Shown here: positions 1 through 6,421 of the stretch, in pieces
Numbering within the stretch: position 1 is the stretch's first letter
Layout: each line of letters begins with the position of its first letter
Source of the DNA: Jaenimonas drosophilae
Lineage: Eukaryota > Euglenozoa > Kinetoplastea > Trypanosomatida > Trypanosomatidae
Direction of reading: 5' to 3'
DNA: 10,663 bases
Assembly: GCA_030849065.1 (NCBI GenBank)
Contig: JASAON010001297.1
Location: forward strand, 1 to 10,663
Notes under the pieces: model-generated
What the model was told of the DNA's origin: nothing
Database searches by the model: none
The model's input: the letters and a program-made list of their open reading frames with translations, nothing else
Made by a program: the position numbers and the translations under genes

Positions 1-1
1 G

Positions 2-241
2 TTGTTGGAGTGCCTGCACCATGCTAGCCGTGGGAGTTCCCTCTCGTGGAAACCATCTTCTGACGGAAGAGGTGTTGTGGTTCAGAATTCTCGAGATATG
101 TTGAGGGATAGTGAGAATGCTGTTTTCCGAAAGAATAGGAAATGCGCTCGAAGAGTAAGACGTCCTGGAACAGGGGCGCTTCTGAGGCATTTTTCATACA
201 GTGCCAGTGGTGCAGGAGATGAATCTTTTTCTGTCTTGTAG
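2..241 (+). CDS. Possible C-terminal end of an upstream protein (partial, unrecognised)
   Basis: One frame is open from the window edge to a TAG at 239-241, about 79 codons, while the other two forward frames close early. The predicted stretch is rich in Ser, Arg and Gly (for example RKNRKCARRVRRPGTG) and resembles no family I know. It could be the tail of the gene upstream of IMP3, since the whole cluster reads in the + direction, or it could be chance in a 3' UTR. An 80-codon open frame is not significant alone. No Met start inside it is preceded by a convincing splice signal, so it would have to begin outside the window. Confidence 0.22.
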   Translation: MLECLHHASRGSSLSWKPSSDGRGVVVQNSRDMLRDSENAVFRKNRKCARRVRRPGTGALLRHFSYSASGAGDESFSVL

Positions 242-1061
242 AAGCTATGCTCGTGCTATCGTTCTTAGTGTTGCGGATGGATCGAGTTTGCTGCGTTGTT
301 TTCTTTTTTCGCCGGAGCTCTGTTACACCTTGTGGCGTTGGGTATGGGTATGGCTTTCACAGTGATTTGTTTTCTATTTTCTTCTGTTGAAGCTGCATTG
401 AGGCGTAGTGCGTTAGAGGGGGCACTGCGATCTGTTACTATTGGTGCGTGCTCTTCTTTAGTATGGATTAGTCGTCCGTAGGTCGGAATGCTGTCCTCAC
501 TACTTATGATTCTCTATGGGGTTCTGAGATTGGATGAACACCATGGTTTGTGTTCTCGAGAGTTGGCGCATTGTGGCTACGGCTGTATGTAGCTCTCAAT
601 AATTGGGTCATGCTAACCCAGTTCTTTTTTTTCTTTTACCTACTATACCATGAACGGTATTTTCTCTTCGGTGTGTGAATGCGCCATACAACAGCTGTAC
701 TATACGTGAACGTCTTTTTCTTTGTGTGCCATCAGTGGAAGAAGTTTGCTCAGATTTATATGGGAGCGGATCAATCTTGAAGTACGTCTAAGTCGTTGAG
801 AGAGACGTGGCTGAGACACGCGCAGTTTTTCGGAGTGTTGTAGTGGATATTTTTTTCTCTGCCATTGTTGTACTTCAGACACTGGTGTGCTAGTCTGTGG
901 TGGAGCCTGAGCTAAGTTGAAGCCTTGGAGGAAGCAACGCCGAGCAAAGGAAGTGGACATACGCTTTATGGGGCGGATATCCAAATGGTACCTTACTGTG
1001 ACTTCTGAATTATGACGTACGTAGAGTAGTATGTCTATTGAGGCATTCTGCTATAATGTCG
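242..1061. other. Intergenic / UTR region without a recognisable gene
   Basis: About 0.8 kb between the possible upstream coding end and the IMP3 splice signal. It is T-rich on the + strand, with a pyrimidine tract around 622-640 that could be an extra or cryptic trans-splice signal. Open frames here, including a minus-strand one across about 700-984, start with non-ATG codons and resemble no known protein. I see no tRNA, snoRNA or retroelement signature by eye. Confidence 0.5.
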
Positions 1062-1094
1062 CTCTTCTATTTTCTTCTTGGGTTGGTTTTTTAG
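1062..1094 (+). promoter_or_regulatory. Predicted trans-splice acceptor for IMP3
   Basis: A C/T-rich tract (about 1062-1092) ends in a TTTTTTAG with the AG at 1093-1094. No ATG lies between this AG and 1178, so the first ATG of the predicted mRNA is the IMP3 start, giving a 5' UTR of about 83 bases after the spliced leader. A later AG near 1140 is an alternative that gives the same start codon. Confidence 0.6.
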
Positions 1095-1177
1095 TGGTCC
1101 TCCTTGTGCTCTGGTGTTTTCTGTGTTTCACTGTGTGGTAGGTAAGTCGGGCAACATCTGGTTGAGATTAAGTTAGA

Positions 1178-1861
1178 ATGGTAAGAGACACAACCGAGAA
1201 GGGGAAGGACTTCCACGCTGCCATGGGCAAGGGTGCGTATAAGGAGAAGCAGGATGCCGTTAAGCGTTCCAAGAACAGTGCCTTCACCCCTGTTTCAGCT
1301 CACTCCAAAGGAAATCCTGTTCATCGAGCACTTAAGTTTCATGAGCGGAAACTCCTTAAAAAGCATGATTTTATGCAGTATCCCTCTGACAACTGGCATG
1401 AACCATTCTGCATCACAAAGTACCACTTGGAAGACCGTGAAGATTATCGGCGGTACCTTCGTTTGGTCGGTCTCATTCGTCAGTTGCTTTCACACTTGCG
1501 CTATCTTCCTGCCGATAGTAAAGTCCGGATTCAAATTACCCAGCAAGTGATGGAGAAGCTGTACAACATGGGACTGATTGATGAGAAGCTCGGTCTAGCA
1601 GAGGTGGATAAGGTTGGTGTAGAAGCTTTTTGCAAGCGCCGACTTCCCACCATTCTTCGTGACTTGAAGATGGCTGGGAATTGCAAACTGGGGGCGGATA
1701 TGGTGCATCACGGACACGTTCGTGTGGGCACCACACAAATGCGGGATCCAGCATTCCTAGTTCCACGTGGTTTGGAGGATTACGTTACGTGGATGCCAGG
1801 TAGCAAGATTAGGCAACACGTGGATACCTTCAACGCCAAACGGGATGACTTCGAGTACTAG
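1178..1861 (+). CDS. IMP3: U3 small nucleolar ribonucleoprotein IMP3 (uS4-like)
   Basis: The 227-residue product is the trypanosomatid IMP3, a nucleolar protein of the SSU processome that binds U3 snoRNA with MPP10 and IMP4 and helps U3 pair with pre-rRNA for 18S maturation. Residues about 52-227 align by eye with yeast and human IMP3. The opening LKFHERKLLKK box is at 52-62, EDYRRYLRL is at 88-96, and an S4-type RNA-binding domain spans about 151-205 (FCKRRLP, GHVRVG, DPAFLV, EDYVTW). The C-terminus DDFEY corresponds to the DDFDF ending known in yeast. The family is usually about 183 residues and begins at the KLKFHE box. Here about 50 basic, Lys/Ser-rich residues precede it (see findings). 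The start is the first ATG after the predicted acceptor; an in-frame Met at residue 16 is the alternative. Family assignment is very secure, the exact N-terminus less so. Confidence 0.95.
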   Translation: MVRDTTEKGKDFHAAMGKGAYKEKQDAVKRSKNSAFTPVSAHSKGNPVHRALKFHERKLLKKHDFMQYPSDNWHEPFCITKYHLEDREDYRRYLRLVGLIRQLLSHLRYLPADSKVRIQITQQVMEKLYNMGLIDEKLGLAEVDKVGVEAFCKRRLPTILRDLKMAGNCKLGADMVHHGHVRVGTTQMRDPAFLVPRGLEDYVTWMPGSKIRQHVDTFNAKRDDFEY

Positions 1862-2210
1862 AGTGTGATCGGCCCATCTCCCTTTTTGTCCGTGTCGTTG
1901 CGACTTTCTGCACTTTTTTTAAAAACAAAAAACTCGAATAACTGCCTGGTCAACGTTGATCATCTAAATGCACCATCACCCTTCAGTGTTCCGGATGAGC
2001 GGAGGGCTTACTGGATGCTGCTTGCTGAACCACAAAGAGAAAGGTATTTTTCTTTTTTCCTCTTGTGACACTGTATTTGTGTTTGGTCTAGACGTTCTCA
2101 CATACGGGAGACGGGAGTTCTCAATCAGCCAAAGACACTTCACGTACACCAAACACTTGAAAGTCTTTTTTCACTGTTGCGCACCGCCTTATACAATCCG
2201 GCCAAGGTCG
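1862..2210. other. IMP3 3' UTR / intergenic spacer
   Basis: This spacer contains a T/A homopolymer patch around 1913-1935 and a T-rich patch around 2045-2065. Frames that open here have non-ATG starts or no resemblance to known proteins. I see no additional gene. The region presumably carries the IMP3 polyadenylation site, which trypanosomatids couple to the downstream trans-splice signal rather than to an AATAAA-type element. Confidence 0.5.
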
Positions 2211-2302
2211 CCCTTTTCTTTTGACTGCCAGAAGCACATCTGCGGTCTGGACAGCCGTCCGTTTATATCACCCCGTCCGTCTTTTTCGATTGCCCCTTGC
2301 AG
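2211..2302 (+). promoter_or_regulatory. Predicted trans-splice acceptor region for the UBE2H-like gene
   Basis: There are two candidates. A CCCTTTTCTTTT tract at 2211-2222 is followed by an AG at 2230-2231. A longer CT-rich stretch across about 2270-2300 ends in TTGCAG with the AG at 2301-2302. After either AG the first ATG is at 2365, which settles the start codon and excludes the upstream in-frame TTG-initiated extension. Which AG is used cannot be decided from sequence. Confidence 0.55.
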
Positions 2303-2364
2303 GCCCATCTCTGTTCCTGCCTCACACTGACACGAACCCTACCAGTTTCCTACGTTGGGTTCCT

Positions 2365-3069
2365 ATGCAAGCAACGACACGTGAGGGCCAAGGTGAGCCA
2401 GGAGCAGCATTGCCAAAAGAGCACCGCTGCTCCCAGCGGCGTGGCATGGACTTTATGAAGCTGATGAGTTCCCCCCTCAAGGTGTATCCATCCGATGACG
2501 TTGGTGAGTTCTGGGTCGAGTTTCATGGTCCACCAGACACTCCATATGAGGAAGGAACGTGGGCTCTGCACGTACAACTGCCAAATGAGTACCCTTTCAA
2601 GTCGCCATCGATTGGCTTTGCAAATCGTGTGATGCACCCCAATGTTGATCTGGAAAGTGGCTCCGTGTGCCTGGATGTCATTAACAAGCGATGGACTCCC
2701 ATGTACCAACTGAGGGATATCTTTGACACATTTCTTCCACAGCTCATGCGCTACCCAAACGTGGCAGACCCACTCAATCCAAGTGCAGGGGCCTTGTTTG
2801 TTGAGGATCCTAATCGCTACACCGCGATGGTTCAGACATATGTCCGTCAGTACGCAACACGAGAAATGGCGATGCAAGCCATTCCGCTACCCTTCACCCC
2901 TCAATTCGAGCCATCTGGGGTATCTGAGGAGCCTTCAACCGCAGTGGGGGATGCTGTAGCAACTGACGTCCATGAAACGGAGGACGTGCGGTTGCCCCAG
3001 AATCAGAGCCCCGATGACGATCTTTTTGAGGGCGTTGAGTCATATGAGCCAGAGGAGATTGAGCTATGA
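2365..3069 (+). CDS. Ubiquitin-conjugating enzyme E2, UBE2H/Ubc8 type
   Basis: The 234-residue product carries ubiquitin on a catalytic cysteine and passes it to substrates with an E3. The UBC fold runs from about residue 28 to 168. It shows the Y-P-F-K-S-P-S-I-G-F strand (76-85), the HPN motif (91-93) and the catalytic Cys102 in GSVCLDVINKRWT. The downstream segment FLPQLMRYPN-ADPLNP is typical of UBE2H/Ubc8 rather than other E2 classes. The tail (about 210-234) is strongly acidic and ends EPEEIEL, recalling the acidic C-terminus ending in MEL of human UBE2H. In yeast and animals this E2 partners the GID/CTLH E3 complex, and that role here is inference from family. The N-terminus has about 27 residues before the family-like GMDFMKLM segment. 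The start is the first ATG after both predicted acceptors. The Gly/Ala-rich stretch between 2365 and the core may vary in length among relatives. Confidence 0.94.
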   Translation: MQATTREGQGEPGAALPKEHRCSQRRGMDFMKLMSSPLKVYPSDDVGEFWVEFHGPPDTPYEEGTWALHVQLPNEYPFKSPSIGFANRVMHPNVDLESGSVCLDVINKRWTPMYQLRDIFDTFLPQLMRYPNVADPLNPSAGALFVEDPNRYTAMVQTYVRQYATREMAMQAIPLPFTPQFEPSGVSEEPSTAVGDAVATDVHETEDVRLPQNQSPDDDLFEGVESYEPEEIEL

Positions 3070-3394
3070 GTACCAAGCAATTACTACTTCTTGTTTGCTT
3101 TACACAACAAAGTCAAAAATCTCTGAATATTGGATGGTGTGATGGAAACCCGTTTGGACACATGCCACATTCCCCGTATACCGGGTTTGGAGTGTGTTGG
3201 AGGGTTGTGAGTGTAGCATGGATACCGTACAGTCCTGCGTCGTCCTCGACGGAAGTACGAGCATCATTAGTCATGGACAAGGAGCACATGATGCTGAACG
3301 GTGACGTCTGAATATAGTGAAGACGCGCAACAATATCAAACCAAATTAAAACGCACAGAAAACGCTACACTCCACACCATCTCTCAACAATCAG
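3070..3394. other. 3' UTR / spacer after the E2 gene
   Basis: No supported gene. An ATG at 3066 overlaps the E2 stop as ATGA and opens an 81-codon frame, but it has no splice signal, resembles no known protein, and trypanosomatid mRNAs are not translated by such coupling. I treat it as UTR. Confidence 0.5.
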
Positions 3395-3845
3395 CATCCC
3401 GGGCCTTGCTGCTCCCGGACACTCGATGTCCGTCAGTTTGTTGTACCTCAATCAAGCACGGGAACCTGAGTGGTGCTGCTGAACGCTACTAAAGATTAGG
3501 AACGAAGGCTGTCCTGTGTTTTGTTTGTTGTTGAATTCGCAGGAGGTTGGCGCCGTCCTGTCGGTCAAGGTTTTTGATGATGATGTAGATGTTCTCCCCT
3601 GCCCGCCTGGCAGCTTTGGTTCTCTGCGACAGATGCTTGGAACACATGGTCGTCATGTAGCATTTGCTGTAGTAAAAAATCTTCGCGATGAAGTTGGACA
3701 AGAAAGAAGCAATCACATACAGTTGGACGCACAACGTTGCCCACCTGTGGCTGCCAACTTCATCGGTGACCAAAGAGAGTTGTTGTGAGATTTGAATGTG
3801 ACATGGGCTCGGTGCGAGGATGCATGCTCCAGGGCTTGGCACAAG
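3395..3845. repeat. Coding-like relic, candidate degenerate interspersed element
   Basis: Within the gap between the E2 and the Mut7-C gene, this block of about 450 bases is less T-rich and more coding-like than its flanks. A + frame stays open over 3516-3788 (segments such as DVDVLPCPPGSFGSLRQML) and a minus frame stays open over 3489-3842 (segments such as AGENIYIIIKNLDRQDGANL). Neither has an ATG near its beginning and I recognise neither product. A perfect 6-base inverted repeat (CGGACA/TGTCCG, loop of 5) lies at 3416-3432. The length and intergenic position would suit a SIRE-like short retroelement of T. cruzi-type genomes, but I cannot confirm sequence identity. A decayed gene or a structured UTR are alternatives. 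Boundaries are approximate. Confidence 0.28.
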
Positions 3846-4106
3846 AATAAGCTGATGAATGTGCTACTGAATACACTATCGAGTTCAAGGAGGGAAGCCC
3901 TCGTTGATGCCCATCTGCTCAGGTGCGACGCTCGCCGTTGTGTAGCCTTTGCACGACGATCGGCGGCAGGTTTGTGAGAAAAGGGATGATGTTGTCAATT
4001 GTTTTTTTTCTGCTTGGTTGGTTGGGCGCCACTATTTTCTTTAAAGCGTGCCGCTCATACCACATCTTTTTTTTTTTTTTGATAGCTGCTGTCATTGGGT
4101 GTTGCC
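3846..4106. other. T-rich spacer with a 14-base poly-T run
   Basis: The sequence turns T-rich on the + strand, with T8 near 4000 and a run of 14 T at 4067-4080. Such tracts serve as polypyrimidine signals for trans-splicing and coupled polyadenylation. The first clear AG after the long T run is at 4084-4085. The frames open here encode hydrophobic strings that simply reflect poly-T (Phe/Leu) composition and lack an ATG at a sensible place. Confidence 0.4.
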
Positions 4107-4131
4107 ACCTTTCTTTTATTTTTGTGTGTAG
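4107..4131 (+). promoter_or_regulatory. Possible trans-splice acceptor upstream of a small ORF
   Basis: A pyrimidine-rich stretch (4107-4123) is followed by GTGTGTAG with the AG at 4130-4131. The first ATG after it is at 4148 and opens a 73-codon frame. The arrangement matches that of the confident genes nearby, but similar tracts occur by chance in T-rich spacers. Confidence 0.3.
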
Positions 4132-4147
4132 TGCTTGATTTTCGTCG

Positions 4148-4369
4148 ATGGGCGCATCTTTCCCCCCATTGTTGTGGGAAGAGCAACCGATCTCTTCATT
4201 GCGTTGCGACGTACTTTTTGATGTTGTTGTTTCTTTGTGGTTGTTGATCATTTTTACCGCCTCACTCGCTCCATTGGTGATTGTCAGCGCACTTTTTTTT
4301 TTCTCTCAAATTGTCGCTGCATGTAATCGCACATACGTGGTGGGTTCATCATTGACGGAATTGGCTTGA
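4148..4369 (+). CDS. Small hydrophobic ORF, 73 residues (hypothetical)
   Basis: This frame begins with the first ATG after a pyrimidine tract and AG (4130-4131) and ends with TGA at 4367-4369. The product has a polar N-terminus (about 20 residues with WEEQ) and then a strongly hydrophobic stretch from about residue 23 to 60 (for example VVVSLWLLIIFTASLAPLV) that could form one or two membrane helices, with a short polar tail. I recognise no family. T-rich DNA naturally encodes Phe, Leu, Ile and Val, so a hydrophobic frame of this size is expected by chance. The only positive evidence is the ATG and splice-like signal placement. It may be a real short protein, an upstream ORF, or noise. Confidence 0.2.
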   Translation: MGASFPPLLWEEQPISSLRCDVLFDVVVSLWLLIIFTASLAPLVIVSALFFFSQIVAACNRTYVVGSSLTELA

Positions 4370-4660
4370 AGGGAGGGGTGGAACAATAACTCCGACATCA
4401 CATGAAGTCTCTTTACGTCAGACCCACCATTTCTCCCCAAACAGAAGCTTCTTCTCTCGTGACGAACAGACAACACCACTGCTGACTTGATGTGTTGCCA
4501 ATGTGCTCTGTAGTTCTTAACACTCGCATGTTACGAGGTGATGTGGTGTTACGCGCAGTATTATGCCCTTTCCTCCTTCTAAATTTATCGGCCTTAGTAT
4601 TGATCAAGGGTGCAGCATTTGTTTCGTGTATCGCTACTTTGAAGCGCGCACATCATTGCT
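4370..4660. other. Spacer upstream of the Mut7-C gene
   Basis: I see nothing beyond short frames on both strands without recognisable products. There are several short CT-rich patches (4430-4460, 4567-4580) but none is as strong as the poly-T/AG at 4668-4682. Confidence 0.45.
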
Positions 4661-4682
4661 CATTCTGTTTTTTTTTTTTTAG
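4661..4682 (+). promoter_or_regulatory. Predicted trans-splice acceptor for the Mut7-C gene
   Basis: A run of 13 T (4668-4680) abuts an AG at 4681-4682. The next ATG is at 4694, leaving only about 11 bases of native 5' UTR. If the true acceptor lies further downstream, the start would move to the Met at residue 32 just before the domain, which would remove a key segment, so 4694 is preferred. Confidence 0.6.
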
Positions 4683-4693
4683 TGAAGCTACAC

Positions 4694-5605
4694 ATGCCCC
4701 GAGAACGCACAACGAATGCTGTGGCAGGTCCAAGCTCAACCGTTATTCGGGTGCACACCTGCACCGTGATTCCCAGCTCCTTCATTATGGACTACAGCAT
4801 GAGTAAAATGGCCAAGTATTTCCGTATGCTGGGCTACGACACCATTTGTGATCAGCGTGTGACACAACTCCAGCTGCTTCCACTTGCTGTACGCGATGGA
4901 CGACTGCTCATCACGTGCAGCCCAGAGCTGGCAAGACAGCTGGATCATCACAACAAGTTGGTTCTCGCGCAAACACCAGCCGCCCCACCCCAAAGACAGG
5001 TTGTGGCATACGATTCAGATGGAGAGAGCATTTATTCAGAAGACTCTGACAGTGCCGATACAGAGGTCCAGTACGTGCTGCTTGGCCAGTGGCGCAGTCG
5101 GGATTTTGCTGCGACCATGACGGCCCTCATTTCGACGCTCGGATTGCGCTACGAGCTCCGAAACATTTTCTCACGTTGTGTGACGTGCAATGACCGCCTC
5201 ATGGAGGTGGCGAAGACGTTGGTCAAGGGTCGTGTGGAGCCGCGGATTTTTGACATGTACGAAGGATTTACGGAGTGTCCGAGGTGCCGCAAAGTGTATT
5301 GGGGGTTTGATGGTGAAAACGTGATCAACTACAAAACTTACCGCACACTAGATTTGCTTCGATCACTCTGCGTGGCCGCCGGCACCTACTCCTCCTCTGA
5401 GGGTAAGTGTTTATCGTCATTGAAGGCCTTCCGCTCATTTCCGCGCAAAGTGAAGGTTGCTATCTTTTGTTTTCTGAGCTCCGAGGATCTTGCGCAGGTG
5501 GTGCGTGTGTTTCCTGTCTTGAGGGACCTCAAGGATGAGGTTGAGGAATCTCGTCTTACTGGCCAACCTGTAGCCCCGTTTAAGAAAATAAAGAGTTGTA
5601 AGTAA
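4694..5605 (+). CDS. Mut7-C PIN-like RNase domain protein with F-box-like C-terminus
   Basis: The 303-residue product carries a Mut7-C RNase domain, a PIN-like nuclease fold named after the C-terminus of C. elegans MUT-7 and also found as stand-alone proteins in prokaryotes. Residues about 30-49 give the signature M-D-x-S-M-S-K-M-A-K-x-x-R-M-L-G-Y-D, with Asp33 in the expected acidic active-site position and a second Asp at 49. DGRLLITCSPELARQL (68-83) matches the family's strand plus helix. The treble-clef-like zinc site is complete (C162-x2-C165 and C195-x2-C198) and is followed by VYWGF. Between the two halves sits an acidic Ser/Asp-rich insert (about 105-123). Residues about 245-285 (FPRKVKVAIFCFLSSEDLAQVV...) resemble an F-box. 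RNA cleavage is inferred from the family; the substrate is unknown. The open frame extends upstream only to a GTG at 4682, so the ATG start is used. Confidence 0.87.
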   Translation: MPRERTTNAVAGPSSTVIRVHTCTVIPSSFIMDYSMSKMAKYFRMLGYDTICDQRVTQLQLLPLAVRDGRLLITCSPELARQLDHHNKLVLAQTPAAPPQRQVVAYDSDGESIYSEDSDSADTEVQYVLLGQWRSRDFAATMTALISTLGLRYELRNIFSRCVTCNDRLMEVAKTLVKGRVEPRIFDMYEGFTECPRCRKVYWGFDGENVINYKTYRTLDLLRSLCVAAGTYSSSEGKCLSSLKAFRSFPRKVKVAIFCFLSSEDLAQVVRVFPVLRDLKDEVEESRLTGQPVAPFKKIKSCK

Positions 5606-5767
5606 ACTCACAATTTGTGATGAAGTCCTGCTATTCACAGTCTCGCCATGAGGGCGTAGCTGTCACATGAGATGATGTTGGTACGTGCGCACATGTTACA
5701 CAGTGAATTCATTTTCACCTGCAGCTAACTATTGTGGGAATACAAAAGAGTCATTCATTTGCTGCCT
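5606..5767. other. Spacer between the Mut7-C and LSm4 genes
   Basis: A short spacer that holds the 3' UTR of the Mut7-C gene and the lead-in to the next splice signal. No gene or RNA element recognised. Confidence 0.45.
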
Positions 5768-5820
5768 TATTCTTTTCCCCCCTCTTTTCTGTACAGTATT
5801 GTGACGACCGGTTGTGTCAG
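5768..5820 (+). promoter_or_regulatory. Predicted trans-splice acceptor for LSm4
   Basis: A strong pyrimidine tract (5768-5790, with a CCCCCC core) is followed by CTGTACAG with the AG at 5795-5796. A second AG occurs at 5819-5820. From either AG the first ATG is at 5868, which fixes the LSm4 start and rules out the in-frame GTG at 5814 as initiator. Confidence 0.65.
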
Positions 5821-5867
5821 AAGATACGGACGCATTTTCTACGTTTCGTTGGACCCCTCGCGAAGTC

Positions 5868-6236
5868 ATGTCCGCTCCATCCGCCTCTCCTTCATCTGCA
5901 CCCCCTCCTCGTCGCCCGGGAAATGCTCCACTGGATGTTCTTCGCAACTGCAAAGGAAAGACTATCTCTGCAGACTTGACGTCTGGTGAAACGGTCAACG
6001 GCATCGTCATGCGCACGGACCGCGCCATGAACTTAGTGGTGAAGCAGGTGGTTCTTACATCCTCTGATGGGCAGCAATTTTGGAAGGCCCGTGAGTGCCT
6101 CATTCGAGGCGCCAGCATCCGGAGCATTCGGATGGAGGAGTCGGCACTTCGCATAAGCGCCAAGCCGCACAGGAAATCGGCCAAGGGAGGCCAGCCGCCC
6201 AAGAAGTCGTCGGCGACCGTACCAAAGAGGAAGTGA
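5868..6236 (+). CDS. LSM4: LSm4-like Sm-fold protein
   Basis: The 122-residue product is an Sm-fold RNA-binding protein, best matched to LSm4. LSm4 is a subunit of the LSm2-8 ring that binds the U6 snRNA 3' end and, in many eukaryotes, of the LSm1-7 ring in mRNA decay. The Sm1 motif spans about residues 21-62, with G45, D51 and N55 in the G-x5-D-x3-N arrangement of the RNA-binding loop. Sm2 spans about 77-90 with I79-R80-G81. The link TSSDGQQFWKARECLIRG is close to the LSm4-specific TSRDG-FW-ECYIRG segment and unlike SmD1 or SmD3. A Pro/Ser-rich leader of about 19 residues precedes the fold, and a basic Lys-rich tail (about 99-122) replaces the Gln- or Arg/Gly-rich tails of other LSm4 proteins. 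It lies 185 bases upstream of PAN3. Fold certain; subunit identity very likely. Confidence 0.89.
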   Translation: MSAPSASPSSAPPPRRPGNAPLDVLRNCKGKTISADLTSGETVNGIVMRTDRAMNLVVKQVVLTSSDGQQFWKARECLIRGASIRSIRMEESALRISAKPHRKSAKGGQPPKKSSATVPKRK

Positions 6237-6336
6237 GGCGGCACTAACTTCTTCTGCACGCTGTGCCAAGTCTCTATATAGTTAGCCTCCCACTCCCTTC
6301 ATATTCTTCCACTGCGATGTGTTGCGCATGTGTGCT
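6237..6336. other. Short spacer after LSm4
   Basis: A compact intergenic spacer with no separate gene. It is CT-rich and merges into the PAN3 splice signal, consistent with coupled polyadenylation of LSm4 mRNA and splicing of PAN3 mRNA. Confidence 0.45.
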
Positions 6337-6396
6337 CATTTCTTCTTCATTTCCTTCTACTCTGGAGTTTATTCTTTAGATTTTTTTCCGCTCAAG
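6337..6396 (+). promoter_or_regulatory. Predicted trans-splice acceptor region for PAN3
   Basis: A long CT-rich tract (about 6337-6364) is followed by TTCTTTAG (AG 6378-6379), and then TTTTTTTCCGCTCAAG (AG 6395-6396). The first ATG downstream of both is at 6422, giving a 5' UTR of roughly 25-42 bases. Confidence 0.62.
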
Positions 6397-6421
6397 TTTT
6401 GACCTGAGGTGGAACGCGCAC

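Noticed and set aside
296..481. Hydrophobic 61-codon ORF
   Set aside because: TTG start in T-rich DNA, where hydrophobic frames arise by chance; no splice signal tied to it.
700..984. Minus-strand ORF of 94 codons
   Set aside because: Starts with TTG, runs against the cluster direction, lacks a splice signal and resembles no known protein.
2221..2364. Upstream extension of the E2 reading frame by 48 codons
   Set aside because: It begins at TTG, not ATG, and lies partly upstream of the likely splice acceptors (2230-2231, 2301-2302); the extension has no E2-like sequence.
2350..2877. Long minus-strand open frame (175 codons) over the E2 gene
   Set aside because: It is the antisense shadow of the E2 coding sequence, which has full family support on the + strand.
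3066..3311. 81-codon ORF overlapping the E2 stop as ATGA
   Set aside because: Such stop-start coupling is a bacterial operon feature; there is no splice signal and no recognisable protein in this eukaryotic cluster.
3923..4138. Hydrophobic ORF over the poly-T run
   Set aside because: GTG start, and the membrane-like stretch comes from the 14-T homopolymer encoding poly-Phe.
5814..5867. Longer LSm4 start
   Set aside because: The codon is GTG; the first ATG after the acceptor at 5795-5796 is at 5868.
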